From Nitrospiraceae bacterium (lineage in GTDB: Bacteria > Nitrospirota_A > Leptospirillia > Leptospirillales > Leptospirillaceae), in contig JAPTWQ010000005.1 in NCBI GenBank assembly GCA_028064945.1, positions 1-5,085 of the forward strand: a stretch of DNA of 5,085 nucleotides, written 5' to 3'. Positions within the stretch are counted from its first letter, which is position 1. Each line of letters opens with the position of its first letter. A model generated the notes under the pieces. That model searched no databases. It was given only the letters and a program-made list of their open reading frames with translations, and was not told where the DNA came from. Shown here piece after piece: positions 1 to 4,364 of this stretch. The position numbers and the translations under genes are program-made.

Positions 1-90
1 GTTTCTGGCGAAGGAGCACAAGCTCTGACGGCCGGATCACAAACCTTCCCGTCCGAACTCCGGCGGGTCACGCAATCGAAGGAGGTCTCG

Positions 91-381
91 ATGAAGAAAC
101 TCTTGGCGCCACTCATTCTGGGAACCATCGTTCTTGGAGGTTGCACCCTGGCCATGCCCGAAGCCCCAATGAATCCGATGGTCGATACGAAAAAACCCGT
201 GGGTCTCAAATCGACGGAAGTCTGCAACGGCACCTTCGCCGCCGACACGACGACGGACAGCGGCAAGACGATCCTCGATGCCGCAAGAAAGGTCGGAATC
301 AAAAAGATCTTTTCGATCCAGTACGAGACGAAGGATTATATCTTCTTCACCCGCTTTTGCGCGGTGGTGAAGGGAACATAG
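91..381 (+). CDS. Small predicted lipoprotein, possibly TRL-like
   Basis: A 96-residue protein with a basic N-terminus (MKK), a hydrophobic stretch at about residues 4-16 and a lipobox LGGC with the acceptor cysteine at residue 18, so it should be exported, lipidated and processed to about 79 residues. The mature part has two more cysteines (45 and 90) in short segments (EVCNGTF and FTRFCAVV), which could form a disulfide. The overall look (short lipoprotein, a KVGIKKI segment followed by a strand ending in a cysteine) resembles TRL-like lipoproteins, but that family call is from memory and weak. The reading frame is open from base 1, yet ATG at 91 is preferred because an AAGGAGG ribosome site sits five bases upstream (79-85) and the signal peptide starts there. 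It faces the pilus genes and has its own terminator, so it is a separate transcription unit. Function unknown. Confidence 0.78.
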   Translation: MKKLLAPLILGTIVLGGCTLAMPEAPMNPMVDTKKPVGLKSTEVCNGTFAADTTTDSGKTILDAARKVGIKKIFSIQYETKDYIFFTRFCAVVKGT

Positions 382-412
382 AAGAGAGAGCGAAAAGTTT
401 TGTCGAAAGAAG

Positions 413-450
413 GGGCCACACCACTCTTTGTGTTGTGGCCCTTATCGTTT
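413..450 (+). terminator. Rho-independent terminator after the lipoprotein gene
   Basis: GGGCCACA (413-420) pairs perfectly with TGTGGCCC (434-441). After one C/T mismatch the stem continues with CAC (422-424) and GTG (430-432) around a five-base TCTTT loop. A T-rich tail (442-450, TTATCGTTT) follows. It lies 32 bases after the TAA of the lipoprotein gene, as expected for the end of that unit. An A-rich run precedes the stem, so it might also stop transcripts from the other side, for example read-through from the pilV cassette region. Confidence 0.85.
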
Positions 451-452
451 AG

Positions 453-813
453 GATGGGGGTGGGACTTATTTCTTTATGAGTCGTTTCAATATCCGGCCT
501 CTGTTTGAAAAGCCCATTCACAAATAAAAAGAGACTGCCTGTAGCGATATGCGTTTCAATCACGTGATGATCAGAAGAATCAAGATGAAAGACACTCTTT
601 GAGTTTCAATGAAGAGAATCTCTCTGGGAAGTAAAGCTGACAAGAGCGTCTGGAATCTTACATCGTCTGACATTTCTTGAAACCCTCCGTCATATCCCCT
701 AGAATCCACAGAAATACCAATCGGATCGTGATGGAATGTTCCGAAGGAGGAACAACAATAAGTGTTGGAGTCTGCATGAGCTCTTATCGGAGACTCTTGG
801 AAAAAGGAAGAGA
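453..813. other. AT-rich spacer between lipoprotein unit and cassette array; no gene recognised
   Basis: About 360 bases without a convincing gene. Short open frames exist on both strands, but none has a good start with ribosome site, a recognisable domain or a sequence resembling the PilV cassettes. The plus frame running into cassette A from 736 is an accidental extension of that cassette. In R64 the recombinase gene rci borders the array. Nothing here looks like a tyrosine recombinase, and the space is too short for one. A hand count of 601-660 gives 26 G+C of 60, much poorer in GC than the pilus operon. A weak site-like string (CCAATCGG) lies at 717-724 but leads straight into a stop. Confidence 0.6.
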
Positions 814-821
814 CAACCAAT
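814..821 (+). repeat. Shufflon site A (outermost)
   Basis: CAACCAAT followed by TACCGCAAG. The eight-base core is exact. The 5' flank is AGAGA rather than TTAA, and the downstream GGG seen in B-E is absent. It marks the left border of the array. Confidence 0.75.
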
Positions 822-1083
822 TACCGCAAGCCAAATTAATGTAAGTGCTTCGAATGGACCCATCACTATATTTGGAAATCATGGTGTGTGTGTTCAGTTC
901 CCTTGGGATTCGTACTCGATAACTCTTCCTCTCGGACGTTCGACCTACGATGGGTCAATAACGGCTACATGGGACGGAATACTTGTTAACGGACAAGCTG
1001 CCGTTTTTGCCGTGTGGGGAGCTTCTGGCCCTCTAGCTCACGGAGGATGGTATGGATTGCTGGCGCTAACGTGTTTATATTAA
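814..1083 (+). CDS. Silent PilV C-terminal cassette A
   Basis: An 89-residue alternative tail read from CAA at 814 (QPITASQINV...) to TAA at 1081-1083, ending ALTCLY. It has no start codon or ribosome site of its own in a sensible place, so it should be silent until inversion joins it to the pilV constant region. It is clearly related to cassette E: both contain NHGVCV early on and a W-x-G-I-(L/M)-V-N-G-Q-A-x-V segment in the second half. It is the outermost cassette. Its 5' flank (AGAGACAACC) lacks the TTAA seen before B, C and D, because no cassette stop precedes it. The part around 841-900 is AT-rich (25 G+C of 60). Confidence 0.85.
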   Translation, partial: QPITASQINVSASNGPITIFGNHGVCVQFPWDSYSITLPLGRSTYDGSITATWDGILVNGQAAVFAVWGASGPLAHGGWYGLLALTCLY

Positions 1084-1091
1084 CAACCAAT
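1084..1091 (+). repeat. Shufflon site B
   Basis: Core CAACCAAT within the longer match TTAACAACCAATATC (1080-1094), shared exactly with site C. GGG follows eight bases after the core. The TAA of cassette A overlaps the left half of the element. Confidence 0.82.
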
Positions 1092-1311
1092 ATCCAGCGG
1101 GTATCTGAGTACAAACGGGGTGAACTTGAATGGCGGCACTGTTCAGTGGGAGTCCAAGTCTTATGGCACTTGGGTCAACACTCTGTGCAACGGGTGGCAA
1201 CAAGTAGGGAACTCTGTGAATGTCATTCTTCAACCCGGCGGGTGTTGGAGCGGGCTCGGTTCCAATTCTATTGTTGTAGGAGTCAACTCTTGCAACGGTA
1301 ATGCCTGTTAA
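1084..1311 (+). CDS. Silent PilV C-terminal cassette B
   Basis: A 75-residue alternative tail from CAA at 1084 (QPISSGYLSTNG...) to TAA at 1309-1311, ending CNGNAC. A GTG at 1120 could be read as a start, but it is internal to the cassette and has no good ribosome site. It has a C-x-G-W-Q-x-x-G segment that matches the tail now fused to PilV (cassette F), followed by a Gly/Cys-rich stretch (LQPGGCW). Four cysteines suggest disulfide-stabilised folding outside the cytoplasm. The first residues (SSGYLSTNGVNLNGG) continue the Asn/Gly repeat style of the PilV stalk. It directly abuts A on one side and C on the other with no spacer. Confidence 0.87.
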   Translation, partial: QPISSGYLSTNGVNLNGGTVQWESKSYGTWVNTLCNGWQQVGNSVNVILQPGGCWSGLGSNSIVVGVNSCNGNAC

Positions 1312-1319
1312 CAACCAAT
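1312..1319 (+). repeat. Shufflon site C
   Basis: Core CAACCAAT preceded by TGTTAA (the stop of cassette B) and followed by ATCGGCAGGG. It shares 15 bases with site B and the upstream TGTTAA with site D. Confidence 0.82.
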
Positions 1320-1554
1320 ATCGGCAGGGACTATAAACGGTAGCTCTGTAAATGCTGGAGCCGGAGACATTAGCACGTTGGGCGTTTCGACACTTTACGC
1401 CCCTGGTTCCTATTATGGCCCGGTAATACCACATGGATTTTATAATGGAGTGTGGGGGGCGCCTGAGCCGTATTATGGGTATTTAATTGCCCCACACCTT
1501 TGCATGAAAGTTGCCTCAAGCGGTTGGTCGACAGTCTTGATTTCTAACTGTTAA
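1312..1554 (+). CDS. Silent PilV C-terminal cassette C
   Basis: An 80-residue alternative tail from CAA at 1312 (QPISAGTINGSS...) to TAA at 1552-1554, ending VLISNC. No ATG-started frame shows it, but it is uninterrupted in the frame fixed by the CAACCAAT site. The middle is rich in aromatic and proline residues (YYGPVIPHGFYNGVW). Near the end IAPHLCM followed by SSG and a terminal cysteine matches IAPNLCM...SSG...C of cassette F, so C and F share a C-terminal module while their centres differ. Counted lines are about 51% G+C. Confidence 0.87.
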   Translation, partial: QPISAGTINGSSVNAGAGDISTLGVSTLYAPGSYYGPVIPHGFYNGVWGAPEPYYGYLIAPHLCMKVASSGWSTVLISNC

Positions 1555-1562
1555 CAACCAAT
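1555..1562 (+). repeat. Shufflon site D
   Basis: Core CAACCAAT followed by CTACTCGGG. Seventeen bases (1555-1571) are identical to site E in inverted orientation (2089-2105), the longest exact match among the sites. The TAA of cassette C lies immediately before. Confidence 0.85.
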
Positions 1563-1758
1563 CTACTCGGGAGTCATCAACATGAACGCAGGCCCCGCAG
1601 TCAGCCAGTGTGCGGGAGATTCAAACACATGTGGAGGTGGGGCAGGCTATCAAGGGCATGAATGGTTTGCCGGGTTTTACATAGGTGGGCAGGAAATATG
1701 TTATGTAAATTGGGGCGCGTTCGGAAACACAGGGATTTTCCTCATGCCTTGCGTTTAA
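1555..1758 (+). CDS. Silent PilV C-terminal cassette D
   Basis: A 67-residue alternative tail from CAA at 1555 (QPIYSGVINMNAG...) to TAA at 1756-1758, ending FLMPCV. This is the shortest cassette. It holds four cysteines, with a QCAGDSNTCGGG loop that looks like a disulfide knot, then an aromatic segment (EWFAGFYIGG). The opening YSGVINMNAG resembles the SxINxNG repeats of the constant PilV stalk. Its 3' end faces that of cassette E with 20 bases between the stops, so D and E form a convergent pair bounded by inverted sites, like the two-headed segments of R64. Confidence 0.87.
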   Translation, partial: QPIYSGVINMNAGPAVSQCAGDSNTCGGGAGYQGHEWFAGFYIGGQEICYVNWGAFGNTGIFLMPCV

Positions 1759-1778
1759 GTTTGAAAAGCTTTCTCTTA

Positions 1779-2105
1779 TTACCAATAATTGTAAACCGGC
1801 CCAAAGATAATAAATCCCGTCCAGAACCAGTCGCATCCTCCACAATTGTTGTTGTACTCCTGATTCTGAAGAACCTCCGCCTGTCCGTTCACCATGATCC
1901 CTGTCCACTCGAAGCTGGCCACGCTATTGTATCCAAACGGCCAAACCATCTGTCCCATCGGAAGACAGGTGTTGATCGGATAGGCGCCGAACGTTGACGA
2001 TCCTTCTCCGGGAGGCTGAGAGATCGTGACACACACGCCATGATTCCCGGTCAGATTGATCGGATTGGGCCCTGTGGTGGTAAGCGACCCCGAGTAGATT
2101 GGTTG
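1779..2105 (-). CDS. Silent PilV C-terminal cassette E
   Basis: A 108-residue alternative tail, the longest, read leftward from CAA at 2105 (QPIYSGSLTTTG...) to TAA at 1781-1779, ending PVYNYW. It shares NHGVCV and WTGIMVNGQAEV with cassette A, so the two are paralogues, but it carries an extra Cys/Asn insert (NNNCGGCDW) and lacks a C-terminal cysteine. A GTG near 2036 has no good ribosome site and is not taken as a start. E lies in the same orientation as pilV and directly behind the expressed cassette F. With the F stop in place it is not translated as part of PilV. Confidence 0.87.
   Translation of the reverse strand, partial: QPIYSGSLTTTGPNPINLTGNHGVCVTISQPPGEGSSTFGAYPINTCLPMGQMVWPFGYNSVASFEWTGIMVNGQAEVLQNQEYNNNCGGCDWFWTGFIIFGPVYNYW
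2098..2105 (-). repeat. Shufflon site E
   Basis: Core CAACCAAT on the minus strand, followed by CTACTCGGGG. It is inverted with respect to A-D. The 5' flank is not a stop codon here. Instead a small hairpin (TTGGC / GCCAA, 2103-2117) overlaps the edge of the core. Confidence 0.83.
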
Positions 2106-2117
2106 GCCTCATGCCAA
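2103..2117. repeat. Small hairpin beside site E
   Basis: TTGGC (2103-2107) and GCCAA (2113-2117) pair perfectly around a five-base loop. It lies in the 35-base gap between the stop of cassette F and site E and overlaps the first bases of the site. It has no T-run, so it is not a convincing terminator. It could be chance. Confidence 0.35.
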
Positions 2118-2140
2118 GCCGAACCATCCCTTCCGGGGGG

Positions 2141-2359
2141 TCAACAGCCTTGTGCGTAATAGATCCCTGACGAATTCACCATACAAAGGTTTGGGGCGAT
2201 CACCGTTCCGGACAATGGATTTGTGCACCCTGCCGCAGGATCCCCTCCTCGATGAACAGTAGCGCCGATCGCCTGCCAGCCTGAGCAAAACGTACTCACC
2301 ACTGTTCCCGCCGCTATCCCAACATTTTGCAAATACCCGTATGAAAGGTTGATTGGTTG
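2141..2359 (-). other. Expressed PilV C-terminal cassette F
   Basis: The variable tail currently joined to pilV: 72 residues from Gln291 (QPINLSYGYL) to the TGA at 2143-2141. It shares FCSGWQ with cassette B (LCNGWQ) and IAPNLCM/SSG with cassette C, and ends in cysteine. Its 3' boundary is followed by 35 bases before the site of cassette E. It is the only cassette with a TGA rather than a TAA stop. It is also, with A, one of the two whose bases after the octamer fit the other sites poorly. Confidence 0.88.
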
Positions 2360-3229
2360 TCCATTCGTGTTGATGGACTGCGATGAAATGGACCCGGATG
2401 TAACGGAATTTCCGTTCGTGTTGATCGAACCCGTCGAAAGATTCTGAGTACTGGTCCACCCGTTTTGGCTCGTCAGGTTGTAGGTCTGCACCTGGTTTGC
2501 ATTATTCAGGTTGTTTCCGTTCATGTTGATGTTCGTCTGCATCTGGTTCGCCTGGGGAAATCCTGGCACGTTCGAGCGATAAAGGAAGTCCTGGGGCATA
2601 TTGTTTGCGTTGAACTGCTGAAGGGCGATCAGGCTTCCCGGTCCCACTCCGGTGAAAGGGTATTGAGAAAAACTCGCCTTCCAGGTTCCTCCCGCTCCCT
2701 GGAAGCAGTTCGTTCCGCAGATCCCGGGAAGGGACTGAATATCTGAGGTGGGGACAAATCCTCCCTGGGCCCCGATCAGAGTCGCAAGCTGGTTCAGATG
2801 CGAGCCGGCCGGGGGCGTTCCCCCCTGGGTGACCACGGCTCCGACAAGAATGCCCGGACTGGGCTGAAGGATTTCCCCGACCACCGTCTGACCGTAGGGA
2901 TCGACGGAGGTTGTCCCGGCCGGAAGGAACCCGGTGGCGATAAGGGCGGATACCGGAATGACCGCCGGCTTGGTGTCCGTGGCGACTCCTTCAATGGCTC
3001 CGGCATAGGCCTTGGTATACCCGGCCAGGCCGTCCGAGACTTGCCGGATCTGCTGCGCCGTCGTCTGATCCATGAGCGCGTGATGCTGGGTTTCAAGCCA
3101 GAAAGGCACCGTATTCGCGATCAGAATCGTTCCGAGGGCCGTCGCAAGAGTCATTCCAAGCAAAGATGAATTTCCCCGATCATTCAGATGAAAATCCGTC
3201 AAGGATTTCAGAAAGCGATGTCTTGACAT
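2141..3229 (-). CDS. pilV: PilV, shufflon minor pilin / pilus-tip adhesin (constant region fused to cassette F)
   Basis: A 362-residue protein. Residues 1-18 look like a prepilin leader, and residues 22-42 form the hydrophobic pilin helix. The constant part has the hallmarks of the shufflon N-terminal family: DPYGQ (110-114), GAVVTQGG (130-137), LIGAQGGFV (151-159), a CGTNC pair (171/175), FLYR (215-218), and VPGFPQANQMQTNINMNG (221-238). In this family the protein is a minor component at the tip of type IVb thin pili and binds recipient lipopolysaccharide through its tail. Residues 234-290 carry three I-N-x-N-G repeats, and the variable tail starts at Gln291: 72 residues with GWQ, IAPNLCM and a terminal cysteine. 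ATG at 3229 is three bases after the pilM-like stop, and its GGAGG ribosome site lies inside the end of that gene, so the two are translationally linked. The putative cleavage site (RG/N) is not followed by the usual glutamate at +5. Confidence 0.93.
   Translation of the reverse strand: MSRHRFLKSLTDFHLNDRGNSSLLGMTLATALGTILIANTVPFWLETQHHALMDQTTAQQIRQVSDGLAGYTKAYAGAIEGVATDTKPAVIPVSALIATGFLPAGTTSVDPYGQTVVGEILQPSPGILVGAVVTQGGTPPAGSHLNQLATLIGAQGGFVPTSDIQSLPGICGTNCFQGAGGTWKASFSQYPFTGVGPGSLIALQQFNANNMPQDFLYRSNVPGFPQANQMQTNINMNGNNLNNANQVQTYNLTSQNGWTSTQNLSTGSINTNGNSVTSGSISSQSINTNGQPINLSYGYLQNVGIAAGTVVSTFCSGWQAIGATVHRGGDPAAGCTNPLSGTVIAPNLCMVNSSGIYYAQGC
2352..2359 (-). repeat. Shufflon site F at the pilV constant/variable junction
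   Basis: Core CAACCAAT on the minus strand inside pilV, preceded by AATGGA (constant region, Asn-Gly) and followed by CAACCTTTC. As the junction site it is the partner for any inversion that changes the expressed tail. Confidence 0.83.
2360..2530 (-). repeat. Three 15-base repeats coding I-N-x-N-G in the PilV stalk
   Basis: On the plus strand TCCATTCGTGTTGAT (2360-2374), TCCGTTCGTGTTGAT (2411-2425) and TCCGTTCATGTTGAT (2516-2530) differ by one or two bases. Read on the minus strand they encode INTNG, INTNG and INMNG at residues 286, 269 and 234. The spacings are 17 and 35 codons. The last copy ends exactly at the cassette junction. Such Asn/Gly repeats suggest an elongated beta-rich stalk carrying the variable tail. 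Confidence 0.75.
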
Positions 3230-3232
3230 TGA

Positions 3233-3712
3233 TCAACCCTCCCAAAAAGACACGATGGCTCCGTTCGGAACGAACGACGGAACGCTGATGGAAACAGAGA
3301 TTCCCGAGGGGGAGACAAAAGTTCCTTTTTTGTTCACCCCCACAAGAAGCGATCCGAAGGATTTGGCAAACTCCGGCCCCATCACAGCTCCTGGCGAATA
3401 GATGAGTGAGGCGGAAGGGGTGATCCAGGACCAGGCGACCCCGCCCGAAACGGCATTTCCGAAGGTCGGCGGAATGACCGTCCCGGCAGGAAGAATCAGC
3501 GCCGAAAGGGGGATTGTCCCGCTATAGCCGGGTCTCCCGTCGAGATAGTTTGCCACCGCCTCGCGATACAACTGGAACAGGGTCGCTTCCTGATTCGCCT
3601 CGAGATTGATCCGGTTCGCGTTTTCAAGGACCGGAACGCTCGTCTGCGAGACCGTCAGGAACATCCCGCCCAAAAGGAGACCGAGAGGCAGTATGGCCAT
3701 GAGGAGCCACAT
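3233..3712 (-). CDS. pilM: PilM-like small membrane protein of the type IVb pilus operon
   Basis: A 159-residue protein with one N-terminal membrane segment (about residues 3-22) and no cleavable-looking signal, followed by a segment outside the cytoplasm. The stretch LYREAVANYLDGRPGYSGTI (49-67) followed by SALILPAG (70-77) resembles the PilM family of IncI-type thin pili, small proteins of unclear role needed for pilus assembly. I infer this from motif memory and from position: in the PAPI-1-type pilus cluster a pilM gene lies beside pilV, whereas in R64 it lies near the operon start. The ATG at 3712 has an AAGGAG ribosome site eight bases upstream, directly after the pilS stop (15-base gap). 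Three bases separate it from pilV, so pilS, pilM and pilV look co-transcribed. It has no cysteines. A minor pilin-like protein is the main alternative. Confidence 0.72.
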   Translation of the reverse strand: MWLLMAILPLGLLLGGMFLTVSQTSVPVLENANRINLEANQEATLFQLYREAVANYLDGRPGYSGTIPLSALILPAGTVIPPTFGNAVSGGVAWSWITPSASLIYSPGAVMGPEFAKSFGSLLVGVNKKGTFVSPSGISVSISVPSFVPNGAIVSFWEG

Positions 3713-3727
3713 GGAGACATCTCCTTT

Positions 3728-4297
3728 TCAGTCAGACACCCAGGTAATGGTGTTTATTCCGGAAGAGCAGACTCCCTGGGCCATTTGCACCGTCACGGGC
3801 TGGATAACCGACGATCCGTTCACCATGACCTGATACCAGGAATTTCCCTCAGTCGTCTGTTCGAGGATTCTCATACACCCTGAAGACGTTATTCCTGAAA
3901 GAGTGATCGAGAAAGTGCTGTAGTTTCCGGTCACCGTGTAGAAGGATGTTCCTGTCGGCCCTTGGAGCGTCGACAGATTTCCCGGGACGATCATGCTGCT
4001 CGGCACGGATTTCGCGGAAATGAGAGCGGAGGTCAGGTCTCCGGTCCCATAGTTTCCCGGGCTTGCCACCTGCCGGACGCCTGTCTGAATTTCGAAGGCT
4101 CCGGAAGAGGCGATGGCGCTGGTCGTGCTCGAGAAGGCGAACTTGAAAACGCCCACAAGGGCGGCCAGGAGAATAATCCCTAGCCCGATCCCCAGAAGAA
4201 TGCCCATTGGCCCCTGGTCGACCCCGCCTCGTTCATCTGACAAGGTCCGGAGAATCTGGAGTCGATTCTGTTTCCACCAGGAAATTGTCTTTGTCAT
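3728..4297 (-). CDS. pilS: PilS, type IVb major prepilin
   Basis: A 189-residue prepilin with a long basic leader (about residues 1-25 or 1-29, ending ERGG or VDQG), then a hydrophobic helix MGILLGIGLGIILLAALVGV (31-50) that anchors the pilin and forms the filament core. A stretch GAFEIQTGVRQV (66-77) follows, typical of the PilS family. Two cysteines (141 in SSGCMRIL, 177 in QGVCSSG) fit the C-terminal disulfide loop of type IVb pilins. The MVNGSSV segment between them also fits the family. Neither possible cleavage site is followed by the usual glutamate at +5. A GGAGGAG ribosome site (4302-4308) stands four bases before the ATG at 4297. The gene is 67 bases from pilR and seems to have its own promoter, which suits an abundant filament subunit. 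Prepilin peptidase (PilU in R64) is not seen here. Confidence 0.86.
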   Translation of the reverse strand: MTKTISWWKQNRLQILRTLSDERGGVDQGPMGILLGIGLGIILLAALVGVFKFAFSSTTSAIASSGAFEIQTGVRQVASPGNYGTGDLTSALISAKSVPSSMIVPGNLSTLQGPTGTSFYTVTGNYSTFSITLSGITSSGCMRILEQTTEGNSWYQVMVNGSSVIQPVTVQMAQGVCSSGINTITWVSD

Positions 4298-4328
4298 TAT
4301 TCTCCTCCATTAATCAAGGTGGTATTTC

Positions 4329-4357
4329 ATTATACTACTTATTTGTTTACCGAAAAA
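4329..4357 (-). promoter_or_regulatory. Putative promoter of pilS
   Basis: On the minus strand a perfect -10 hexamer TATAAT lies at 4334-4329. At 17 bases' spacing the -35 position reads TTTTTC, which matches the consensus poorly, so the promoter may need an activator. The stretch is much more AT-rich than the flanking genes. It would add pilin transcript on top of read-through from pilR. The transcription start would fall near 4320-4323, giving a short leader before the ribosome site. Confidence 0.5.
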
Positions 4358-4364
4358 CTTTTTC

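Larger units (their letters stand above)
814..2359. other. Shufflon: six-cassette invertible region encoding alternative PilV C-termini
   Basis: Six open segments of 67-108 residues each begin with the identical octamer CAACCAAT in the Gln-Pro-Ile frame and each ends in its own stop. Four (A-D) lie on the plus strand, two (E, F) on the minus strand. Only F is joined to a gene, the constant part of pilV. The other five have no plausible start. This is the arrangement of shufflons known from R64-type plasmids, in which the Rci recombinase inverts segments between inverted short repeats and so swaps the tail of the pilus-tip adhesin. Cassette lengths match what is known for R64 tails. By single inversions with the pilV-junction site, A, B, C and D can each be fused. 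E needs two steps or deletion of F. The whole block spans 1,546 bases and has almost no spacer: 0 bases between A, B, C and D, 20 between D and E, 35 between E and F. Confidence 0.92.

Noticed and set aside
14..25. Small inverted repeat GAGC-ACAA-GCTC at the left edge
   Set aside because: Only four base pairs, with no T-run and no link to a gene end that can be seen.
484..610. Three GTTTCAAT strings (about 485, 553, 603), the ending of many CRISPR repeats
   Set aside because: Only eight bases repeat, the flanks differ and the spacing is uneven (about 68 and 50 bases). No full repeat or array is present.
560..820. Minus-strand 86-residue frame as a further cassette or a recombinase remnant
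   Set aside because: It does not begin with the octamer, shows no shared cassette motif and has no recombinase motif.
736..1083. A 115-residue frame with ATG at 736 covering cassette A
   Set aside because: Residues before Gln-Pro-Ile are low-quality and basic, the ATG has no ribosome site and the frame is simply open upstream. The cassette reading from 814 explains the conserved part.
1759..1778. AAAGCTTT palindrome between the stops of D and E as a terminator
   Set aside because: The palindrome is only eight bases with no loop and no T-run suitable for either strand.
814..2359. Diversity-generating retroelement or integron cassette array as the explanation for the variable tails
   Set aside because: No template/variable repeat pair with A-specific changes, no reverse transcriptase, and no attC-like imperfect hairpins between cassettes. 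The mixed orientation and in-frame octamers fit a shufflon.
2798..3169. Plus-strand 123-residue frame opposite pilV
   Set aside because: Arg/Gly-rich shadow of a GC-rich gene. The opposite strand has the recognisable PilV motifs.
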